From Deltaproteobacteria bacterium HGW-Deltaproteobacteria-22 (GTDB lineage: Bacteria; Myxococcota_A; Polyangia; HGW-17): a stretch of DNA of 51,731 nucleotides. Shown here in pieces: positions 35,012-42,979 of the stretch. Positions within the stretch are counted from its first letter, which is position 1; each line of letters opens with the position of its first letter. The notes under the pieces were generated by a model, which saw only the letters and a program-made list of their open reading frames with translations, was not told the origin of the DNA and made no database searches. The translations under genes were made by a program, and so were the position numbers. The stretch covers positions 1-51,731 of the forward strand of contig PHAZ01000002.1 of the NCBI GenBank assembly GCA_002841825.1, in the 5' to 3' direction.

Positions 35012-35991
35012 GGCGTCCTCCCATCCCAGCGCACAACAAAGACGCCCTCCCAGGTGAAGAACATCTGCCATACCCCGCCGTCGGGGCCGAGGCGGACCTC
35101 CTGACGCTGGTCCAGCTCCGTGAGCACCCAGGGGCTGCGGGCCGACCAGAGCTCGGCGAAACGGTTGTCGAGGCGGATCAGGCGGTACCGCTCGTCGAGC
35201 ACTCCAAAGGGGGTCGTGCCCCCGAAGAGCGCCTCATGCACGACCGCCAGCACCCGTCCCTTCGCGTCGGCGTCGAGGGCGACGATGCGCCGGATCGGGA
35301 GCTCCCCCGGGATCGTGATGGTCGCGTCTGGCTTCGCGGCGTTGCGCGGGCCGATGGAGATCCTGGCACCGCCGGCGGGGCGGTCCAGCGTGCCGATCAG
35401 ACTCCTGCCGCCCTCGATGGGGCGTCCGAGGACGATGCGCCGCTCACAGGGCCCCATGGCCGCGTCGAGCACCCGCACGCTGTGGCGGTGGGAGACCTCG
35501 AGCCAGACGCCGTCGGTGCGGGCGAACATGGCCGTGATCAGGCCCGCGTGCTCGATGCCGTGTCCGACCAGGTCGAGCTCGGTGACGATGGAGCCGTCGA
35601 GGTCGTAGACCAGCAGGGTGCGCGTGACCAGGCGGTCCAGGGCCAGCACGAAGCGTCCGGCCGCCTCGCCCACGTCGTCGAAGGCGGGGCCCGGCAGCGC
35701 ATAGGCGGGCAGCTCCCGGCCCGCGGGGTCGAAGTCGAGGATGCGCAGGTTCACCTGGTCCAGGATCAGGAGGCCGCCGTCGGCCTTCGTTGCGAAGCTC
35801 TTGGGTCCCTCGCTGTCGGCCTCGTCACCCAGGAAGCGCCCGACGTCGGCGTCCCAGGCCAAAAACAAGAACGGCTCGGGCAGGTCATCGGCCGCCACCG
35901 CGTGGGAGATCCGGGGGAAACCGGCCAGGCCGAGCAGCAGCAGCAGGGGACACGCGACCAGCAGGGTTTTCCGGGTGTTTCGTGTGTTCAT
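35008..35991 (-). CDS. Secreted propeller-like protein of unknown function
   Basis: A 327-aa protein with signal peptide (cleavage near SHAVAADD). The rest is beta-rich with repeated blade-like phrases (GGLLILDQVNLRILDFDPAG, RTLLVYDLDGSIVTELDL, DGVWLEVSHRHSVRVLD), which suggests a six-bladed NHL/WD-like propeller. No catalytic motif is seen. Its stop overlaps the start of the NlpC/CHAP-like gene, so the two products may form one surface complex. Confidence 0.72.
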   Translation of the reverse strand: MNTRNTRKTLLVACPLLLLLGLAGFPRISHAVAADDLPEPFLFLAWDADVGRFLGDEADSEGPKSFATKADGGLLILDQVNLRILDFDPAGRELPAYALPGPAFDDVGEAAGRFVLALDRLVTRTLLVYDLDGSIVTELDLVGHGIEHAGLITAMFARTDGVWLEVSHRHSVRVLDAAMGPCERRIVLGRPIEGGRSLIGTLDRPAGGARISIGPRNAAKPDATITIPGELPIRRIVALDADAKGRVLAVVHEALFGGTTPFGVLDERYRLIRLDNRFAELWSARSPWVLTELDQRQEVRLGPDGGVWQMFFTWEGVFVVRWDGRTP

Positions 35992-36034
35992 GCGTCACCT
36001 CCCATTGCAAACCGACTTCACGCGGGTCGCCGGA

Positions 36035-37450
36035 TCACTGGTCTCCGAACAGGATCATCTCCGCGGGCGCGCCGCCCACGGTCGTGGTCAGTTCATACCG
36101 TACCCGCGTGCGGTCCGCACAAGCCTCGGACGTTCCGACGTAGATCTCCACCGTGTAGAGCCCGCCTGAAGCGGCGGAAAACGTGTACGACGGACAGGAC
36201 CACTGGGGCGGCGGGAACGTGCAGTCGAAGTCGTCGTCGGCCTCGTGCAGTTCGGTGCCGTCGGGGGCGCGAACGCGCAGGCGCAGGTCGGCCGCGGTCT
36301 GGGCATCCACGGTGTCGGTGGCCAGGAGCACCTCGGCTCCCGCGGGCGCGAAGAACGCGTAGCGGTCGATGAATCCGGTGTGGCTGCAGCCGAGCAGGTC
36401 GGCTGTGGCGGGGCTGTCGGCGGCCAGGCCCACGGTGAGCGTGGCAGCGCCCGAGGCAGTGTCCGCGCCATCGACGAACAGGTCGTAGAAGAGGCCATCG
36501 ATCGCGTCGAAGCGCATCCAGGAGGCGGGCGCGAACGGCCCGGCGCCGTCGTCGCAGGCGATCTCGGCCTCGGAGGAGGCGCAGAAGCTGGCACCGTCGG
36601 TGCCGCCTTCGCGCAGGTGCAGCAGCGTGTCGAAGGTCGTGGCCGGATGCGCGGTCGTGGCGATCCATTCAGCCGTGACCGGGGCGACGAAGGTCACACG
36701 GGCTTCTGCCGCCGCGCCGCCGCCGCAGGTGCCCGCCACCGATCCGGCGCCGCCGGTGGTGTCCAAGGCGAAGGTCTGGCCGGTCAGCAGCCGGGAAGTG
36801 AGGTCGGTGACGGTCCCGAGGCCGTCGCACACCCCGCGGTGCGAGAGCGACAGAGCGAACACATCGTCTTCCCCGCCCGCGGCGTCCCCGCCGCCGGTTT
36901 CCACCATCACCACGTAGGCGCGCAGGGCCTGCACCTGAACGGTCAGCGCGGTACCGCCGGACGCAGATGCGATGCAGCCGACCGGGCTGCCGTCGCAGGT
37001 GTCCTCGCGGACCTCGATGATCGTGGTGGTGTTGGTCGCCGGATGCAGCGTCGAGATGACCAGCTCGCCGGTGAAGTCGGGCGTGAAACTGACGTAGACC
37101 TCCCGGCCACTGGCAAAGGAGCCACATGAAGGCGAGTCTGCGTCCATGCCCAGAGCAGGGTAACCGTAGAACAGTTCACCCGAGGCGATGTTGGGTGAGA
37201 GATCGGTGGCCGTGCCGCATGCCACGAGGCAGTCCGCGGCGCAGCTCTCCCGCGTCTCGGCCGGGGCGGTGCACCAGCCGTCGCCGCAGGTGACGGGGCA
37301 GTCCACGGCGCAGTTGCCTGGATTTTCGCCGGACGCACAGGTGCCGTCGCCGCAGGTGGCTTCGCTCTTTTTCTCATCGTCGCAGGCGACCGCCTGCAAA
37401 AGCGTCAGGATCAGGAAGAGGCGGACAGGAACGATGAAAGAACGTGGCAT
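36035..37450 (-). CDS. Lipoprotein with CGDG-type Cys repeats and PPC-like domains
   Basis: A 471-aa exported protein. Signal peptide with lipobox LLQAVAC. Two copies of the motif CGDGxCxxGEN..CxxDC (CGDGTCASGENPGNCAVDC and CGDGWCTAPAETRESCAADC) follow. Three repeated beta-sandwich units of the bacterial pre-peptidase C-terminal (PPC) type come next (FTGELVISTLHPATNTTTII, VTAEWIATTAHPATTFDTLL, GGLYTVEIYVG). PPC domains occur in secreted proteins as accessory modules. No ribosome site is visible before ATG 37450. A promoter-like pair predicts transcription starting at the ATG itself, so translation may be leaderless. Confidence 0.8.
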   Translation of the reverse strand: MPRSFIVPVRLFLILTLLQAVACDDEKKSEATCGDGTCASGENPGNCAVDCPVTCGDGWCTAPAETRESCAADCLVACGTATDLSPNIASGELFYGYPALGMDADSPSCGSFASGREVYVSFTPDFTGELVISTLHPATNTTTIIEVREDTCDGSPVGCIASASGGTALTVQVQALRAYVVMVETGGGDAAGGEDDVFALSLSHRGVCDGLGTVTDLTSRLLTGQTFALDTTGGAGSVAGTCGGGAAAEARVTFVAPVTAEWIATTAHPATTFDTLLHLREGGTDGASFCASSEAEIACDDGAGPFAPASWMRFDAIDGLFYDLFVDGADTASGAATLTVGLAADSPATADLLGCSHTGFIDRYAFFAPAGAEVLLATDTVDAQTAADLRLRVRAPDGTELHEADDDFDCTFPPPQWSCPSYTFSAASGGLYTVEIYVGTSEACADRTRVRYELTTTVGGAPAEMILFGDQ

Positions 37451-37456
37451 GCACGA

Positions 37457-37485
37457 ACTGTCCCGCGAATAAGGATGACTGTCAA
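37457..37485 (-). promoter_or_regulatory. Promoter placing the transcription start on the ATG
   Basis: TTGACA (37485-37480), a 17-nt spacer and GACAGT (37462-37457) on the minus strand. The expected start, 7 nt further, coincides with the A of ATG 37450. The -35 is perfect, the -10 weak. Confidence 0.45.
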
Positions 37486-37547
37486 GCGGACCTCTTTGAT
37501 TTTTTGAACAGGACTATTTTGCTCGACCGAGCGGGGAATTCGCTTTT

Positions 37548-38990
37548 CTACGGCTTTTGGCCCTTGAAGAACTTGGCCAGGGAGACGACCAGCTCGTCCT
37601 GCAGGGTGCGGGCGCCCTTGAGGTCGCCGCCGATGCCGTCCTGCATGATCGCGAACAGGATGGTCCGGTTCCCCTTGCTGATGTAGCCGGCCAGGCAGGA
37701 GGCGTCCCCGAGGGTGCCGGTCTTTGCGTAGACCACATCCTCGGCGGCGGTGCCGGTGAAGCGCTTGTAGAGCGTGCCGTCGCGGCCCGGGCGCGGCAGG
37801 GAGTCGATCATCAGCGCCTGCAGCCAGGGCAGCGTGGCGTACTGTTCCATGGCTGAGGCCAGCGCCCGCGCCGAGATCTTCGAGTTGCCGAACAGGCCCG
37901 ACCCGTTGGCGAGCACGACCTGGTTGCGCTTCACTCCTGCGCGCGTGAGGAAGGCGTAGACCGCGTCGAGCCCCTTCTGGGTGGTGCCCGGCTGGCCGGT
38001 GATCTGGGCGCCCAGCGCCTTGAGCAGGTTCTCGGCGTAGAAGTTGTTGCTGTGGCGGTTGGTGGCGCGTACCAGCGCCGCGAGCGTGTCACTGGAGTGT
38101 GAGACGATCACGGGCACCTTGGCCGGGGTCGCGCCGCGGGCGAAGGTCTCGTCCACGGTGATCCCGTTCTCCTTGAGCACCTGCAGCAGGATGCCGTGGG
38201 CATAGCGGGAGGAGTCGAAGGATCGGACGCGGTTGACCACCTTGGGATCGGCCGCGGTGATGGTCCCCTTGGCCTTGATCTGGAGGACGTCGCCGCGGGT
38301 ATCGGTGGTGAAGCGGACGTCCTCCTTGGTGCCCACGGTCACCTCGCTGCTGCATGTGTGGTACGGGCTCGCAGGCAGGCAGGTGATGGCCACCTCGGCG
38401 TCCTTGATCTCCAGGGTGACGGTGATGGCGTTGCCCTCGACGGTGGTGGGCGTGGGCAGCGCCAGGAAGCCCTCGTTTCCTCGCGAGAACTGGAACCCCG
38501 CGGGCTTCTGGCGGTCGAAGTAGGTGTCGTCGATCACGACGCCCTTCGGGATCTTGCGGACGCCCTTGGCCTTGAGCTGGCGCACCAGGGCGGTGAGGTT
38601 GTCGAGGGTCATCGACGGATCGCCGTTGCCACGCCAGTACAGCGGGGTCGTGAGCGCGTCGCCCTTGATCTCCCCGAGCAGGCTGGAGGTGAACTTGTAG
38701 GAGGCACCCATGTGGCGCAGCACCACGCCCGTGGAGAGGATCTTCAGACAGGAGGCCGGCACCATGGGCTGGTCGAGGTTATGGCCGTAGATGCGCTTGT
38801 TCACGCCGCTCCAGCGTGCGTAGGCAGCCTTGCGCCCGGCGGTGCGGTCGTTTTTGATGAGGCGGTCCCATTTCTTCTTGAGTTCGGCCTCCTGCGCCCG
38901 TACGGGGCGGGGAACCGACAGAAGAAGGAGAATCGTGGCGGGGAAGATCCATGTCTTGACGATCCGGAGGCGATCCATTACTTTGCGCAT
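37548..38990 (-). CDS. dacB: D-alanyl-D-alanine carboxypeptidase/endopeptidase, PBP4 (S13) family
   Basis: A 480-aa periplasmic penicillin-binding protein with signal peptide (cleavage near RPVRAQE). The three active-site motifs are present: SxxK as VPASCLKIL, SxN as NRHSNNFYAEN, and KTG as YAKTGTLGDASC. The long insert between SxxK and SxN (about 230 aa) is typical for PBP4/DacB. It trims or cleaves peptidoglycan cross-links. The common PAS-x-TK is PASCLK here, an uncommon variant that keeps Ser and Lys. I chose ATG 38990 (AGGA 7 nt upstream) over the track start 39017. Divergent from the AICAR transformylase gene, 25 bp apart. Confidence 0.9.
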   Translation of the reverse strand: MRKVMDRLRIVKTWIFPATILLLLSVPRPVRAQEAELKKKWDRLIKNDRTAGRKAAYARWSGVNKRIYGHNLDQPMVPASCLKILSTGVVLRHMGASYKFTSSLLGEIKGDALTTPLYWRGNGDPSMTLDNLTALVRQLKAKGVRKIPKGVVIDDTYFDRQKPAGFQFSRGNEGFLALPTPTTVEGNAITVTLEIKDAEVAITCLPASPYHTCSSEVTVGTKEDVRFTTDTRGDVLQIKAKGTITAADPKVVNRVRSFDSSRYAHGILLQVLKENGITVDETFARGATPAKVPVIVSHSSDTLAALVRATNRHSNNFYAENLLKALGAQITGQPGTTQKGLDAVYAFLTRAGVKRNQVVLANGSGLFGNSKISARALASAMEQYATLPWLQALMIDSLPRPGRDGTLYKRFTGTAAEDVVYAKTGTLGDASCLAGYISKGNRTILFAIMQDGIGGDLKGARTLQDELVVSLAKFFKGQKP

Positions 38991-39015
38991 GATTTTTCCT
39001 GAAGGCGGTGTGTGC

Positions 39016-40296
39016 ATGTCATCAATCCGTAAAGCCTACAAAACCATCCTGAAGGACCCATTCCCGGAAGAACTGGTCCTCGAGATCCAGGGCCAGCGCC
39101 TGCGCTTCTCCAAGCGCCAGTGGACGCTGCCGGCCGAGGACGGCACGCCGCGGACCGAAGGTCTGCGTTACGGCGACAACCCGGACCAGCCCGCGGCGCT
39201 ATACCGATGGGATGCGGGCGACCTGACCGTCGGCGGAAACACACTGGCTCCGGGCGGCGCCCTGGTGACAGGACTCTCGGAGGCCCATTTTATTCAGTTC
39301 GGCAAGCACCCGGGCAAGACGAACCTCACAGATCTGGACGCGGGCATCCGCATCCTGACGCCGCTTTACGCCTCGCCCGCGGCGGTGATCATCAAGCACA
39401 ACAACCCGTGTGGCGTTGCGTGCGCGGACACTATACAACAGGCGTACGAAAATGCCTATTTTGCCGACCGGATCGCCGCCATGGGCGGATGCATCGTGCT
39501 CAACCGGACCCTGGACGTTGGTTGCGCGCGGGCCATCGCCGACCAGTACGCCGAGGTCGTGGCGGCGCCCGAATACGAGGAAGGCGCCGTGGAGATCCTG
39601 CGGGCCCGCGAGAACCTGCGCATCATCCGCCTGCCGGAGCTGGGAGACCTCGAGAGCCGTGGCCAGGACCTTCAGTTGCAGGTGTCCTCGACGTCCGACG
39701 GCGGGCTGGTCCTGCAGATGTCCCAGGTGTCGATGGTGCGGTCGGTCCAGGACTTCGTTCTGGCCCAGCACCTTCACAAGGGCACCACCCACCGCATCGA
39801 CCGCGCGCCCACGGCCGCAGAGCTCGAGGACCTGTACATGGCCTGGCACATCTGCGCCAACGTGACCTCCAACGCCATCGTCATGGTGCGGGACCGCGTC
39901 ACCACGGCCATCGGCACGGGCGAACAGGATCGCGTCGGCGCGGTCCGGCTCGCCATCGAGAAGGCCTTCACCAAGCGCGCTGACCAGCTGGCCTTCGAGG
40001 GGCACAAGATGTCCATCTTCGAACTGGAGCAGGCCGTCGCCAAGGGTAAGATCGAGGCCTCTGTGCTTTCTGACCTGCACAGGCAGGTGCGGGAAGAAAA
40101 AGGCGGCCTGGCCGGTTCGGTGATGGCATCCGACGGCTTTTTCCCGTTCCGCGACGCCGTGGACACGGCCTGCGCGCTGGGCGTGACGGCGTTTGCCGAG
40201 CCGGGAGGGGCCATGCGGGATCATGAGGTGATCGGCGCATGCAACGAGCACCGGGCCGCGCTGGTGTTCACCAATCAGAGAGTGTTCCGCCATTGA
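39016..40296 (+). CDS. AICAR transformylase, stand-alone (PurH C-terminal domain only)
   Basis: A 426-aa enzyme of purine synthesis that formylates AICAR to FAICAR using 10-formyl-THF. The key Lys-His motif KHNNPCG is present, with RYGDNPDQ, GKHPGKTNLTD, and later SNAIVMV and SDGFFPFRDAV, all from the transformylase domain of PurH. The N-terminal IMP cyclohydrolase domain of the usual 520-aa bifunctional PurH is absent, so another gene must supply that step. I started at ATG 39016; the upstream ORF extension runs antisense through dacB. Its stop overlaps the TTG start of fxsA. Confidence 0.9.
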   Translation: MSSIRKAYKTILKDPFPEELVLEIQGQRLRFSKRQWTLPAEDGTPRTEGLRYGDNPDQPAALYRWDAGDLTVGGNTLAPGGALVTGLSEAHFIQFGKHPGKTNLTDLDAGIRILTPLYASPAAVIIKHNNPCGVACADTIQQAYENAYFADRIAAMGGCIVLNRTLDVGCARAIADQYAEVVAAPEYEEGAVEILRARENLRIIRLPELGDLESRGQDLQLQVSSTSDGGLVLQMSQVSMVRSVQDFVLAQHLHKGTTHRIDRAPTAAELEDLYMAWHICANVTSNAIVMVRDRVTTAIGTGEQDRVGAVRLAIEKAFTKRADQLAFEGHKMSIFELEQAVAKGKIEASVLSDLHRQVREEKGGLAGSVMASDGFFPFRDAVDTACALGVTAFAEPGGAMRDHEVIGACNEHRAALVFTNQRVFRH

Positions 40297-40742
40297 TCTA
40301 CCTTCTGCTCTTCATCGGCATACCGATTGCCGAAATCTATCTGCTGGTGCAGGTGGCAGGCCGGATCGGCTTCGGTCTGACGCTGGGCCTCGTCATCCTC
40401 ACCGGCGTGGTGGGGATGGCCTGCGTCAGGCATCAGGGCGCGCGTGTGCTGTCGCGACTCAACCAGGACCTGCAGGGCGGCCGCATGCCCGCGGGGGCCC
40501 TCACCGAGGGGGTTCTGCTGCTGGCTGCGGGCCTGCTGCTGATCACGCCCGGTGTCATCACCGACGCGGTCGGTCTGCTGCTGCTGGTTCCGCCGATCCG
40601 GAAGGCTGTGGCGTGGGGGTTCGGAAAACACTTTGCGAAAAAGATCCGCTTTGTGCAATATCCGGGAGCACCGGATGCCTTTGGAGGCAGCGGTGATGGG
40701 GTGATCGAAGGTGACTGGGAAGAAGAAGACTCCGAAAAGTGA
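40293..40742 (+). CDS. fxsA: FxsA-family membrane protein
   Basis: A 149-aa inner-membrane protein with the FxsA layout: LLFIGIPIAEIYLLVQVAGR at the start, LTLGLVILTGVVGMACVRHQG, then LLLAAGLLLITPGVITDAVG and a short polar tail. FxsA proteins have been linked to phage exclusion in E. coli, but the core function is unknown. No ATG fits; TTG 40293 overlaps the transformylase stop (TTGA), which implies coupling. The acidic tail overlaps the start of rpoH by 32 nt in another frame. Confidence 0.82.
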   Translation: MIYLLLFIGIPIAEIYLLVQVAGRIGFGLTLGLVILTGVVGMACVRHQGARVLSRLNQDLQGGRMPAGALTEGVLLLAAGLLLITPGVITDAVGLLLLVPPIRKAVAWGFGKHFAKKIRFVQYPGAPDAFGGSGDGVIEGDWEEEDSEK

Positions 40743-41823
40743 AAAGCAAAAGGCCCCCCGGAAGGCTGAAAGCGCCTCCCTGGTGCCGGTGAGCGCTCCG
40801 CTGGAGATCGACGACCGGGAGGTCGAGTTCGAGGCGGAGGCCGAGACCGAGGAGGAGATCACCGTCAGTCCGGAGGACATCCTCTCGTCTGCACCGGAGA
40901 CCACCGAACTCGACGAGGTCGCGATCCTGCCCGCGGTGGACGATGACGAGGTCGCCGGCCTGGTCCGCTACGATCCGGTGCGCGCCTACATCCAGCAGAT
41001 CCGTCGCTACCCGCTGCTGACGCCCGACGAGGAGCACGACGTGGCCACGCGGTATGTCCGCACGCGTGACCCGCACCTGGGACGGCGCCTGGTGACGTCG
41101 AACCTTCGCCTGGTGGTCAAGATCGCCCACGAGTACAGCCGGGTGCACCAGAACCTGATGGATCTGGTCCAGGAGGGCAACATCGGCCTGATCCAGGCCG
41201 TTGAGAAGTTCGATCCCGAGCGTGGCGTCAAGTTGAGCACCTATTCGTCCTGGTGGATCCGCGCGTACATCCTCAAGTATCTGCTGAATTCATGGCGCCT
41301 GGTCAAGGTTGGGACCACGCAGGCGCAGCGCAAACTGTTCTTCAACCTGCACAAGCAGCAGGAGTTGTTGCGCGAGCGCGGCATCCTGCCCACGCCCCAG
41401 CTGCTGGCCGAGGCCCTGGACGTTTCCGAGCGCGAGGTCAGCGAGATGCAGAAGCGCATGGCGGCCTCCGATCTGAGCCTGTCGACGCCGCTGCGCTCCG
41501 ACGAGGACGACGGCCGCACCCTGATGGACACCATGAGCGACGGCCAGGGCATCCCTGACGAGGTCGTCGCGGCCGAAGAGCTGCGCGCCCTGGTCTCCGA
41601 GAAGCTGCATGCCTACGCGGCCCGCCTCAAGGGCCGGGACCTGGTCATCATGCGCGAGCGCCTGCTCTCCGACGAACCGATGACCCTCAAGGACATCGGC
41701 GACCGCTACGGCATCAGCCGGGAGCGCGCCCGTCAGCTGGAGAAGCGCCTGATGAACCAGTTGCGCGAGTATCTGACCACGGAGCTTGGCGACAACGTGG
41801 TCGTCGCATTGGGGTTCGAATGA
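40711..41823 (+). CDS. rpoH: RNA polymerase sigma-32 factor (heat shock)
   Basis: A 370-aa sigma factor. Region 2 is clear (RLVTSNLRLVVKIAHEYSRV, DLVQEGNIGLIQAVEKFDPE, and STYSSWWIRAYI) and the RpoH box is AQRKLFFNLHKQQ, which separates RpoH from RpoD. Region 4 has the helix-turn-helix TLKDIGDRYGISRERARQLE. It directs RNA polymerase to heat-shock promoters. The first 80 residues are a long, very acidic extension (EVEFEAEAETEEEITVSPED) not found in E. coli RpoH. The start is GTG 40711 inside fxsA; an internal start beyond the extension cannot be excluded. The stop overlaps the rsmI start (ATGA). Confidence 0.93.
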   Translation: MTGKKKTPKSEKQKAPRKAESASLVPVSAPLEIDDREVEFEAEAETEEEITVSPEDILSSAPETTELDEVAILPAVDDDEVAGLVRYDPVRAYIQQIRRYPLLTPDEEHDVATRYVRTRDPHLGRRLVTSNLRLVVKIAHEYSRVHQNLMDLVQEGNIGLIQAVEKFDPERGVKLSTYSSWWIRAYILKYLLNSWRLVKVGTTQAQRKLFFNLHKQQELLRERGILPTPQLLAEALDVSEREVSEMQKRMAASDLSLSTPLRSDEDDGRTLMDTMSDGQGIPDEVVAAEELRALVSEKLHAYAARLKGRDLVIMRERLLSDEPMTLKDIGDRYGISRERARQLEKRLMNQLREYLTTELGDNVVVALGFE

Positions 41824-42689
41824 AGTTCGTGCACGAACCCCATCCCGAGGGCGTCCTGTATGTGGTCGCCACGCCCCTCGGGAACCTCGACGACCTCTCG
41901 CCGCGGGCCCGCGCCGTGCTCGAGTGCGTGGACCTGATCGCCGCCGAGGACACCCGCGTGGCCCGTCACCTGCTCCAGGCCCTGGGCCTGCCCAAGGTGC
42001 CCGTCATCTCCTCCTTCGAGGGGAACGAGGCGCGCCGGGCCGAGGAGATCGCCCGCAGGCTCTCCGAGGGAGCCGCGGTGGCGCTGGTGACCGACGCGGG
42101 CACCCCGTGCATCTCCGACCCCGGGGACCGCACCGTGGCCGCGGCCCGCGAAGCCGGCGCCCATGTCATACCCATCCCGGGTCCGAGCGCGGTCACCTGT
42201 GCCCTCTCGGTCTCGGGTTTCCCCGGTTCGCGCTTCCACTTCGAGGGCTTCCTGCCGGTCAAGGGTCGCGACAGAAATAAACGTCTGACGGAAATTTCCA
42301 CCCTGGATGTAACGGTCGTGCTCTACGAGAGTCCCCACCGCATCCGTGAAACACTGCACGATCTGGCCCTGATTCTCGGAAACGACAGGGAATGCGTGCT
42401 CTGCCGGGAGATCACCAAAAAGTTTGAAACGATCACCCGGGGGACCCTCGGAGATCTGGATGCAAATTCCAGTGAGAGTGAAATCAGGGGTGAATTCACG
42501 TTGGTGCTCGGACCGGGTCGCCGCACCGGTGAAAAACCTGAATTTCCGGCTTTGGAAAACGAAATTACGCGGCTCCGGTCCCTGGATCTTCCGGTGAAAA
42601 CAGTCGCAACCATCCTGGCTCCATATGCAGGTATGTCGAAATCGGAAGTCTATGAAATCATTCTGAAATTCGAAAAAGAACACCCATAA
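41820..42689 (+). CDS. rsmI: 16S rRNA (cytidine-1402-2'-O)-methyltransferase
   Basis: A 289-aa SAM-dependent methylase that modifies C1402 of 16S rRNA in the decoding centre. Signatures: LYVVATPLGNLDDLSPRA, DLIAAEDTRVARHLL, LVTDAGTPCISDPG, IPGPSAVTCALSVSGF and YESPHRIRETL. Overlaps the rpoH stop by 4 nt (ATGA). From about codon 150 the gene becomes visibly AT-richer than its 5' half, without loss of the family motifs. The structured non-coding stretch follows. Confidence 0.95.
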   Translation: MKFVHEPHPEGVLYVVATPLGNLDDLSPRARAVLECVDLIAAEDTRVARHLLQALGLPKVPVISSFEGNEARRAEEIARRLSEGAAVALVTDAGTPCISDPGDRTVAAAREAGAHVIPIPGPSAVTCALSVSGFPGSRFHFEGFLPVKGRDRNKRLTEISTLDVTVVLYESPHRIRETLHDLALILGNDRECVLCREITKKFETITRGTLGDLDANSSESEIRGEFTLVLGPGRRTGEKPEFPALENEITRLRSLDLPVKTVATILAPYAGMSKSEVYEIILKFEKEHP

Positions 42690-42722
42690 TTACAGGGACA
42701 ATAAAATTTTTCGGAAAAATAC

Positions 42723-42751
42723 TTGACGGGGCGGTGGGACTGGACTATAAA
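42723..42751 (+). promoter_or_regulatory. Near-consensus promoter for the 42.8-kb structured RNA
   Basis: TTGACG (42723-42728), exactly 17 nt, TATAAA (42746-42751). It is one of the best sigma-70 matches in the window. Expected transcript start near 42758. Confidence 0.65.
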
Positions 42752-42757
42752 ACCATC

Positions 42758-42975
42758 ATTGGGAGCGAGAAAGAACCTCTTGGAGAAGAGGTTGCTACCA
42801 CGAGGCTGTTACTTCAGAGGAGATTTTGACATATCTCTGGGTTGCGTGAGCAACCTATCCCGAACTTACCCCGGCCCGGTTAGCCCTTTCCCGCCAACAT
42901 TCACATCACCGTTTCCACTCTCCTCTGAAGCGGTAAATTCTTTTGAAGGGCTGGGCCGGGGTTGCCTTTCTTTTA
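42758..42975 (+). ncRNA. Candidate structured RNA, about 215 nt, ending in T-rich DNA
   Basis: No ORF with support lies here. Paired elements: AACCTCTT-GGAG-AAGAGGTT hairpin (42774-42793); GGTTGC-GTGA-GCAACC hairpin (42840-42855); CCCCGGCCC and AGCCCTT (42869-42888) with AAGGGCT and GGGCCGGGG (42946-42961), followed by TTGCCTTTCTTTT, terminator-like; and TTCAGAGGAGA (42813-42823) with TCTCCTCTGAA (42919-42929). The last two helices cross, so they form a pseudoknot or two exclusive states. It could be a free sRNA (size fits 6S-like RNAs, but I cannot match one) or a leader/attenuator of the pseudouridine synthase gene downstream. A GGAG in a hairpin loop also resembles a CsrA site. Confidence 0.5.
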
Positions 42976-42979
42976 GACG

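Noticed and set aside
42758-42975. Assignment as 6S RNA, RNase P RNA or tmRNA
   Set aside because: No RNase P core (GAGGAAAGTCC), no tmRNA tag or CCA end, and the 6S open-bubble layout could not be shown.
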